Assembly (NCBI GenBank): GCA_028678905.1
Contig: JAJRCO010000327.1
Span: 1-5,203, forward strand
Length of the DNA: 5,203 nucleotides
DNA from: Methanomicrobiales archaeon
GTDB lineage: Archaea > Halobacteriota > Methanomicrobia > Methanomicrobiales > JACTUA01
Reading direction: 5' to 3'
Shown here: one piece after another, positions 1-4,491 of the stretch
Layout: every line of letters starts with the position of its first letter
Numbering within the stretch: the stretch's first letter is position 1
The notes under the pieces: model-generated
Seen by the model: only the letters and a program-made list of their open reading frames with translations
Database searches by the model: none
Told to the model about the DNA's origin: nothing
Translations under genes and position numbers: made by a program

Positions 1-1
1 A

Positions 2-790
2 AAAGATGCCTACAGTCATGATAACATGCGGGGGATTCAGGGCGCCTTCGACCGGAGTATCCGGGGAATTGAAAGCTGCGTACGGGAGGGGCTCTATACC
101 TGTATCGCCACCACGGTGACCAAGGACAACTGCCACCAGATACCGGAAATATATGCCCTCGCCAAAGACATGAAGGTGCAACGGTTGCTGGGGTTCAACT
201 TTATCCCCACCGGGCGGGGAATCCAGCTCGTCGATCAAGACATCTCCCCCATGGAGCGGGAGGATCTGCTGAAATACATGCTCACCATCGATGCCAGCGG
301 TGAGAAACCGGAGTGCCTCTCCACCGCTCCCCAGCTTGCCCGTGTTGCCCTGGATATCGCGGAGTCCGGAGGAGTCCCGGTGGGCCATTTTTACCTGGGT
401 CGGACCCTCCAGGGTAGAACACGCATACTTGCCGATTTCATCGGTGGCTGCGGGGCAGGGCGATTATACTGTAGCATCGAGCCAAACGGAGAGATACAAC
501 CCTGCGTTTTTATGCCAATCTCACTGGGCAATATCAGGGATGATGACTTCCTCTCCATCTGGCACAGTTCACCGGTTCTTGAGACTCTGCGTAACCGAGA
601 GACCCTGAACGGGGGATGTGGCCAGTGTGAGCAGAAGTTCATCTGTGGAGGATGCAGGGCCCGCGCCTGGGCATATTTCCAGGATATTTCTGCCCCGGAC
701 CCAGGATGCATCCACAACCAGGTACTCTGGGAGCACCTGAAAGCTTCCAGGACGTCACCCGTAGGGCAGAACGTCGGCCTGGCAAAATAG
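2..790 (+). CDS. Radical SAM protein with SPASM domain, NirJ/AhbC/AhbD-like (5' end outside window)
   Basis: The reading frame is open from the first bases (K-D-A-Y-S-H-D-N before the first Met at 26), so the ATG at 26 is internal. Residues DAYSHDNMRG followed by GAFDRSIRGI match the mid-barrel segment (HDxxRG...GAFxRxxxGI) of radical SAM/SPASM enzymes. The N-terminal CxxxCxxC that binds the SAM-cleaving 4Fe-4S cluster must lie upstream. Counting from the Met at 26, the C-terminal SPASM domain is complete: C142-x12-G155-x4-C160, then C198-x2-C201-x5-C207-GG-C210-RARA, then C228. These cysteines would hold two auxiliary 4Fe-4S clusters. The CxxCx5CGGCRARA form resembles the alternative heme pathway enzymes NirJ, AhbC and AhbD, but peptide-modifying SPASM enzymes share much of it. 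The substrate therefore cannot be assigned. The GNIRDDDFLSIWHSSPV stretch (residues 168-184) is the usual GNI...IW linker. The gene converges on the encapsulin operon, and no functional link is evident. Confidence 0.9.
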   Translation, partial: KDAYSHDNMRGIQGAFDRSIRGIESCVREGLYTCIATTVTKDNCHQIPEIYALAKDMKVQRLLGFNFIPTGRGIQLVDQDISPMEREDLLKYMLTIDASGEKPECLSTAPQLARVALDIAESGGVPVGHFYLGRTLQGRTRILADFIGGCGAGRLYCSIEPNGEIQPCVFMPISLGNIRDDDFLSIWHSSPVLETLRNRETLNGGCGQCEQKFICGGCRARAWAYFQDISAPDPGCIHNQVLWEHLKASRTSPVGQNVGLAK

Positions 791-811
791 CCGATACCTG
801 GCTAAATCTCG

Positions 812-825
812 CTTTTCAAGTTTTT
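812..825 (+). terminator. Weak T-rich terminator candidate after the radical SAM gene
   Basis: T4 (813-816) and T5 (821-825) runs start about 22 bp past the stop codon on the plus strand. Archaeal RNA polymerase can terminate at short oligo-T tracts. These runs are short and no hairpin is evident, so this is only a candidate. Confidence 0.3.
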
Positions 826-862
826 GCGCATAACCATGGAGATTCTTGTTCGCGGGTTTGCG

Positions 863-890
863 TACATACAAGCCCCTACATACAAGCCCC
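863..890. repeat. Perfect 14-bp tandem direct repeat
   Basis: The unit TACATACAAGCCCC occurs twice, head to tail, at 863-876 and 877-890 with no mismatch, in the 275-bp convergent intergenic region 791-1065. Apart from this repeat and the terminator signals I see nothing recognisable in that region. A frame running through 652-999 starts inside the radical SAM gene and has no protein-like features. The duplication looks like slippage or an unequal-exchange product. Only two copies are present, so this is not a CRISPR array. Confidence 0.85.
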
Positions 891-1046
891 TCATCGAAAT
901 GAATTGAGGAAAAGCCTCCGAAGGTGGAATACTGTCGGGATCCAGATCCTCTTATCTTGTGGTGAGTGTCTTTGCCAGGTCACCTGTGATCTCTATTGAA
1001 AAATCCACCCAACCGTGTTCTTATTCAACTTGATTTTATTGGACGG

Positions 1047-1054
1047 AAAAAAAA
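1047..1054 (-). terminator. Oligo-T terminator of the encapsulin operon
   Basis: A run of eight A on the plus strand reads as T8 in the transcript direction, 11 bp past the encapsulin stop codon. The T run has no GC-rich hairpin before it. This is the arrangement expected for intrinsic termination in euryarchaea. Confidence 0.65.
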
Positions 1055-1065
1055 GACGGCAGAAT

Positions 1066-1860
1066 TTATAACTTCTCTTTGAGTACGCAGATTGCACAGG
1101 GCTCGCGGACCAGCAGAGCGAGGCTTTCCGAGATCGTAAACTCCAGGTTTTCTGCAACAGGTCCGATAAATCCGACCCGCATATCCTGCCCGAGGATAAG
1201 GCTTCTATACTGCTGTCCTGCTGCCAATATCACCCCGCCGCTATCGATGATCGGGGCCTTGAATACACCTTCGGTGGCCATCTCTCTGATGTGTTCGAGC
1301 TCGGTTCCGCCTTGAGGATATCTCCGTAGAAGGAGGTTGTAGCGAGCAGGGTTAAGAGCCATGGTGTACGGGCCATGGAATCCTGCCTCATCAAGAGCGG
1401 TGATCGCTCGGATAATATCATCCGCAGCCTTCCCCACCGTATTCCAGGATGACAGGGTATACGTCCCTGACCCTTCTACGGTCATCAATCCATTCTTTCC
1501 GGTAGAGCCCTGGAAGATGATCGCGTCCTCCAGGCGAGCCAGATCTATCGCCGCACAGGCGACCACATCGGCATTCAGATAAAGACCGTCCCGTTCATAG
1601 GCGGCTAAATCCCTCCTGGACAGGCTGAAAGTGGTCTGGATCAGATCGACAGGCAGGACGCAACTCGTGATCACCCCGCCATCCCCCATGCAGTCCTCCA
1701 GTGGTATCGCCTTCAGACTGTATCCATACGGTCCCTCGATGACAAGCATTTTTCGGCCGGAAAGAAAGGACTTCGCGGCTCCCATCATCGTGCTGTCCAA
1801 AAGATTCCAGGTCTTTTCTTCGAGGGGTGCGTCTCCTCGCAACAGGTATCGGTGTGGCAT
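1066..1860 (-). CDS. Family 1 encapsulin nanocompartment shell protein (HK97 fold)
   Basis: This 264-aa protein should self-assemble into a small icosahedral (T=1-type) shell in the cytoplasm. Length and landmarks follow Thermotoga maritima encapsulin from end to end: APLEEKTW (11-18), GRKMLVIEGPYGY (35-47), LIQTTFSLSRRDL (73-85), LEDAIIFQG (110-118), GFHGPYTMALNPARY (160-174), LILGQDMRVGF (221-231) and the closing strand FTISESLALLV (241-251). There is no fused cargo domain, unlike the Pyrococcus furiosus encapsulin, and no signal peptide. The start is set by a GGTGA ribosome site 7 nt upstream that overlaps the stop of the cargo gene. This predicts translational coupling with cargo made first. 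At the position equivalent to the flavin-stacking Trp of the T. maritima shell (remembered as W87) there is Arg83, so that flavin site may be absent. A CAIC motif (255-258) lies near the C-terminus. Confidence 0.95.
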   Translation of the reverse strand: MPHRYLLRGDAPLEEKTWNLLDSTMMGAAKSFLSGRKMLVIEGPYGYSLKAIPLEDCMGDGGVITSCVLPVDLIQTTFSLSRRDLAAYERDGLYLNADVVACAAIDLARLEDAIIFQGSTGKNGLMTVEGSGTYTLSSWNTVGKAADDIIRAITALDEAGFHGPYTMALNPARYNLLLRRYPQGGTELEHIREMATEGVFKAPIIDSGGVILAAGQQYRSLILGQDMRVGFIGPVAENLEFTISESLALLVREPCAICVLKEKL

Positions 1861-1867
1861 GTTTAGT

Positions 1868-1872
1868 TCACC
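1868..1872 (-). promoter_or_regulatory. Ribosome binding site of the encapsulin gene, overlapping the cargo stop codon
   Basis: GGTGA in transcript direction, complementary to the archaeal 16S 3' end, lies 7 nt before the shell ATG. Its last three bases are the TGA stop of the upstream cargo gene. A ribosome finishing the cargo would sit on this site, so shell translation is probably coupled to cargo translation. Confidence 0.75.
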
Positions 1873-2224
1873 CTTTCATCGACCCAATGGTGGTCTCATT
1901 TTGATCTGCGGTCATCGGTTTTCCACCCATTTTCTTGACTTGCGCGTCCACTTCGTCGGCGCCCTGCTGATAGAAACCGCTTTCATCAGGAGCGAGGATG
2001 TTGAGAAGTCGCAAAAATTCGCCGGCGTGGACTTTTTCCTCGTTGGCGATATCAAGAAGTACTGCCTTTGCAAGAGGGTTATCGATAGACTCAGCGAGCT
2101 GGGTATACACTTGAATCGCCTCAAATTCATCGGCCATACATAGTCGGATTGCCCTGACCAGTTCGTTATGGGTCAGGATCCGCTCACTTGCTTTTGAAGT
2201 AAACGCAGTTGCGAAATCTGGCAT
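1868..2224 (-). CDS. Encapsulated ferritin-like ferroxidase (EncFtn family), encapsulin cargo
   Basis: This 118-aa ferritin-like protein is expected to oxidise Fe(II) inside the encapsulin shell, which then stores the mineral. It has the half-ferritin two-helix layout. Helix 1 carries ADEFEAIQVYTQL (31-43) and helix 2 carries IANEEKVHAGEFLRLL (59-74). Aligned on these blocks with Rhodospirillum rubrum EncFtn, offset by one residue, E33, E63 and H66 match its ferroxidase ligands E32, E62 and H65. Y40 matches Y39, and D32 and E35 match the metal-entry residues E31 and E34. A single half-ferritin needs to dimerise to build each di-iron site, as in EncFtn. After a Gly/Asp-rich linker (about 76-108) the protein ends in TTIGSMKG, a shell-docking peptide. 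The start ATG at 2224 has a GGGAG site 7 nt upstream. It is the first gene of the operon, with the shell 7 bp downstream. Automatic annotation may call such proteins rubrerythrin or demethoxyubiquinone hydroxylase family, but the context favours EncFtn. Confidence 0.92.
   Translation of the reverse strand: MPDFATAFTSKASERILTHNELVRAIRLCMADEFEAIQVYTQLAESIDNPLAKAVLLDIANEEKVHAGEFLRLLNILAPDESGFYQQGADEVDAQVKKMGGKPMTADQNETTIGSMKG
1871..1894 (-). other. Coding segment for the C-terminal encapsulin-loading peptide (TTIGSMKG)
   Basis: The last eight residues (111-118) of the ferritin-like cargo match the family 1 cargo-loading consensus of the LTIGSLKG kind known from DyP peroxidase and ferritin cargos. 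The signal sits at the extreme C-terminus behind a flexible linker, as expected for docking on the inner shell wall. Met replaces the usual Leu at one hydrophobic position. Confidence 0.85.
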
Positions 2225-2231
2225 GACAAGA

Positions 2232-2236
2232 CTCCC
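2232..2236 (-). promoter_or_regulatory. Ribosome binding site of the cargo gene
   Basis: GGGAG in transcript direction lies 7 nt before the ATG at 2224 and supports that start over any internal Met. Confidence 0.6.
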
Positions 2237-2261
2237 AAGTTGTTCTGGTTTTTACGCTTAC

Positions 2262-2281
2262 GGTTAAAATCCTATTTAACC
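2262..2281. promoter_or_regulatory. Candidate operator: 7-bp perfect inverted repeat over the TATA box
   Basis: GGTTAAA (2262-2268) and TTTAACC (2275-2281) form a perfect inverted repeat with a 6-bp spacer. It spans the TATA-like element and the edge of the BRE of the cargo-encapsulin promoter. A dimeric repressor bound there would block TBP/TFB. The arms loosely recall DtxR/IdeR-type metalloregulator sites, which would suit an iron-storage operon, but that assignment is inference. Part of the symmetry may simply come from AT-rich promoter sequence. Confidence 0.45.
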
Positions 2282-2286
2282 CTTTC
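2273..2286 (-). promoter_or_regulatory. Putative archaeal promoter (BRE + TATA box) of the cargo-encapsulin operon
   Basis: On the minus strand GAAAGGG (2286-2280), a purine-rich BRE-like element, is followed directly by TTAAATA (2279-2273), a TATA-like box. Start of transcription about 25 nt downstream would fall near 2250. That would leave a leader of roughly 25 nt that still contains the GGGAG ribosome site. The spacing is reasonable for an archaeal promoter, but the TATA match is imperfect. Confidence 0.5.
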
Positions 2287-2320
2287 TTCCCATCCGAACA
2301 TGAATATCCGGCCTTTTGGG

Positions 2321-2336
2321 ATACCCAGATGGGTAT
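2321..2336. promoter_or_regulatory. 16-bp near-perfect palindrome upstream of the cargo-encapsulin promoter
   Basis: ATACCCA and TGGGTAT are separated by two bases (2328-2329). The loop is too short for a good RNA hairpin, so a protein-binding dyad is more likely. It lies about 40 bp upstream of the TATA-like box and roughly 120 bp past the end of argB, where an activator or a second repressor site could sit. The binding factor is unknown. Confidence 0.4.
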
Positions 2337-2454
2337 ATCGGCAGAAGATGCGAGAGCGGATTTTTCGGGATCGGATCGGACGAGTGTCTGGGAGTGTAAC
2401 GTCGTTATGCATGGAATGGTAATCAGGAAAGGGCATGTGAGATACCAGGTTCTG

Positions 2455-2466
2455 AAAATAAAAAAT
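2455..2466 (-). terminator. Oligo-T terminator of the arginine operon
   Basis: On the minus strand a T6-A-T4 tract begins 8 bp past the argB stop codon, with no GC-rich hairpin before it. This fits euryarchaeal termination and separates the arginine operon from the encapsulin operon on the same strand. Confidence 0.6.
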
Positions 2467-2473
2467 GAGTTGA

Positions 2474-3343
2474 TTAGGGGCGGATCATGGTGCCCACGCC
2501 GGCATCGGTGAAAAGTTCAAGGAGTAGGTTATGCGATTTGTTCCCGTTTACGACGTGAGCGGATTCTACACCTCCCCTGACCGCCCGGATACTTGCCTCC
2601 AGTTTGGGAATCATTCCCCCGCTGATGGTCCCATCGATGATCAGCCGATCGATCTCTCCCAATGTCAGGGAGCGAAACACTTTTTTTCGTTCGGAGTCCA
2701 TGACCCCTTCGACATCGGTTAGATTGATCAACTTAAACGCGTTCAGGGCGATAGCGATCTCTCCGGCGGCCAGATCTGCGTTGATATTCAAGCTTCCCCC
2801 GCTGCGGTCGATTGCGATGGGGGCAATGACCGGGATGTACCAGTTGTCCAGGAGGGTGTGAAGAACTGAGGGATCGACGTGGGCGATCTCTCCGACATAG
2901 CCCAGGTCCACTTCCATTTCGCTGTCTCCGTCCCGAACTTTCTTCTTCTCCATCTTATTCGCCAGCATGAGATTGCCATCGTTACCGGAGAGCCCGATCC
3001 CCCGTGCCCCCCACCGGGTGATGAGTGAGACGATCCCATCATTGATCTTACCTACCAGAACCATCTGGGCGATCTCCAGTGTCTCCTGGTCGGTGACCCG
3101 TAGACCTGCCACAAAAACAGGCTCCTTTCCCATCGCCCGCATCTTCTCCGTGATCTCGGGACCACCCCCGTGAACCAGCACTACCTTCATCCCCACATAA
3201 TGGAGAAGAACGGCATCCTGAATCACCGTCTCCAGCACGATCGGGTCGACCATGGCGTGCCCTCCCAGCTTGATCACGATGGTTCGACCGTAAAATTTCT
3301 GGATATAAGGGAGTGCCTCCATCAGCACCTGTTCCCGTTTCAT
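2474..3343 (-). CDS. argB: Acetylglutamate kinase
   Basis: This cytoplasmic 289-aa amino acid kinase phosphorylates N-acetyl-L-glutamate with ATP, the second step of the acetylated arginine pathway. Family motifs run in order: IKLGGHAM (24-31, phosphate-binding loop with catalytic Lys), VHGGGPEI (57-64), AGLRVTD (79-85, substrate Arg82), GLSGNDGNL (117-125), NINAD (186-190), NLTDVEGV (207-214), SGGMIPKLEA (241-250, second catalytic Lys) and the C-terminal HNLLLELFTDAGVGTMI (271-287). About 20 residues precede the nucleotide loop (EQVLMEALPYIQKFYG). This mobile helix is present in hexameric arginine-inhibited enzymes and absent from the E. coli type, so feedback inhibition by arginine is likely. 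The start overlaps the argJ stop as ATGA and has a strong GGAGGT site (3351-3356) 7 nt upstream. It is the last gene of the operon. Confidence 0.97.
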   Translation of the reverse strand: MKREQVLMEALPYIQKFYGRTIVIKLGGHAMVDPIVLETVIQDAVLLHYVGMKVVLVHGGGPEITEKMRAMGKEPVFVAGLRVTDQETLEIAQMVLVGKINDGIVSLITRWGARGIGLSGNDGNLMLANKMEKKKVRDGDSEMEVDLGYVGEIAHVDPSVLHTLLDNWYIPVIAPIAIDRSGGSLNINADLAAGEIAIALNAFKLINLTDVEGVMDSERKKVFRSLTLGEIDRLIIDGTISGGMIPKLEASIRAVRGGVESAHVVNGNKSHNLLLELFTDAGVGTMIRP

Positions 3344-4491
3344 GTAGTATACCTCCCGTTGATCTTCACATACCCTTCAGTGAGATCGCATCCCCATGCG
3401 GTCGCCTGGCCGGATCCCTCCTCCAGAACCAGCTCAAACACGACCTGCTTCCCCTGCATTGCCTGTTTGGCTTTAGACAGATCGACCACGATCGCTCCCC
3501 GATCGACGAGAGGTACTTTTCCTTCCTCTTCTCCAATCGAGAGTGAGATCCGGTAGGGATCGAATTCGACCCCTGCAAATCCCGCTGCAGCCACCACCCT
3601 GCCCCAATTGGGGTCCTCCCCATAGACGGCAGTTTTGACCAGAGGAGAGGTCACGATCGCTCGAGCGATCGCGTCAGCACTCTCTTCATCGGGAGCACCG
3701 TGTACCCGCACCTCGATCAGTTTAGTCGCTCCTTCCCCATCTGCGGCGATCTGCATCGCCAGGGATCGGCAGCATTCCCCCAGCGCTGGTTCTAGGTTGC
3801 CTTCGTTCACTCTCCCGGACTCCCCGGTTGCCGTGCATAGCGCAATGTCGTTGGTGCTCATGTCGCCGTCCACCACCACGCGGTTGAAAGTTCTACGGGT
3901 CACCCTTCGCAGCAGTTTCTGCAGGGTGGAGGCGTCCACCTCTGCGTCAGTGTAGAGGAATGCGAGCATGGTTCCCATGCGGGGAGCGATCATCCCGCTA
4001 CCTTTACAGATTCCTGCTACCCGAAAGCGCCCTCTCTCGGTGAGAGCGTGTTTTTGCACCAGATCAGTGGTCATAATCGCCTGAGCGGCCTGTTCTTCTG
4101 CATTTTCACTCCGTTCCAGCCGGGGAGCGACGGATCGGCACTGGCGTTCGATAATCAAACGATCAAGATACCTCCCAATGACTCCCGTGCTGGCCACCCC
4201 CACGTGTTCTGGATCAATGCCCAGTGTCTCTCCGGCCAATATACCCATCCATTCTGCATCCGTATACCCCCGGGGCCCTGTATACGCGTTTGCGCATCCG
4301 CTGTTTGCGATTACCGCTTCCAGTGTACCGGAGGCGATCTGTTTCTTCATCAGATCGATACAGGGCGCCCGAACCCGGTTAGAAGTAAATACGCCCGCTG
4401 CGGTTCCCTCCGCTCGGATCAGGGCAAGGCCGTACTTGCGTTCTTTTATTCCACCAGCCCGCACCCCTTCAACCGCACAGATACTCCTCAT
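3340..4491 (-). CDS. argJ: Glutamate N-acetyltransferase / ornithine acetyltransferase
   Basis: This 383-aa enzyme transfers acetyl from N-acetylornithine to glutamate, closing the acetyl cycle of arginine synthesis. Bifunctional members also use acetyl-CoA, and which type this is cannot be read from sequence. It is a self-cleaving Ntn-like protein. The cleavage region is KGSGMIAPRMGTML (163-176), with Thr174 the predicted nucleophile and new beta-chain N-terminus. STGVIG (101-106) supplies the oxyanion-hole segment. Other conserved blocks are VDGDMSTND (207-215), DGEGATKL (251-258), KTAVYGEDPNWGR (286-298) and the C-terminal YVKINGRYTT. The residue before the cleavage Thr is Gly rather than the common Ala, and Arg171 replaces the usual Asn. 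The ATG overlaps the stop of the CBS gene as ATGA, and the stop overlaps argB the same way, so the three genes are probably translationally coupled. Confidence 0.96.
   Translation of the reverse strand: MRSICAVEGVRAGGIKERKYGLALIRAEGTAAGVFTSNRVRAPCIDLMKKQIASGTLEAVIANSGCANAYTGPRGYTDAEWMGILAGETLGIDPEHVGVASTGVIGRYLDRLIIERQCRSVAPRLERSENAEEQAAQAIMTTDLVQKHALTERGRFRVAGICKGSGMIAPRMGTMLAFLYTDAEVDASTLQKLLRRVTRRTFNRVVVDGDMSTNDIALCTATGESGRVNEGNLEPALGECCRSLAMQIAADGEGATKLIEVRVHGAPDEESADAIARAIVTSPLVKTAVYGEDPNWGRVVAAAGFAGVEFDPYRISLSIGEEEGKVPLVDRGAIVVDLSKAKQAMQGKQVVFELVLEEGSGQATAWGCDLTEGYVKINGRYTT
3351..3356 (-). promoter_or_regulatory. Ribosome binding site of argB inside the argJ coding region
   Basis: GGAGGT in transcript direction lies 7 nt before the argB ATG and within the last codons of argJ. 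It fixes the argB start at 3343 and supports re-initiation at the ATGA overlap. Confidence 0.75.

Noticed and set aside
863..890. Possible CRISPR fragment
   Set aside because: There are only two copies, directly abutting with no spacer, and no leader or cas genes.
976..986. CAGGT-C-ACCTG small dyad in the convergent spacer
   Set aside because: The arms are short, there is no adjacent T run, and no promoter is nearby.
652..999. Open frame of 115 codons running from inside the radical SAM gene into the intergenic region
   Set aside because: Most of its first half overlaps a well-supported gene in another frame. No ribosome site or recognisable domain is seen, and the intergenic part is low in protein-like character.
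1631..2143. 170-codon plus-strand frame opposite encapsulin and the cargo gene
   Set aside because: It is a shadow of two strongly supported minus-strand genes and shows no protein family features.
2397..2407. TAACG-T-CGTTA small dyad
   Set aside because: Five-bp arms are short enough to arise by chance, and it is not positioned at a promoter element I can identify.
2240..2511. Two short plus-strand frames (2240-2422 and 2329-2511) in the argB-encapsulin spacer
   Set aside because: Both are about 60 codons with unlikely composition and no ribosome site. They run through the promoter and terminator signals of the flanking minus-strand genes, and one enters argB antisense.
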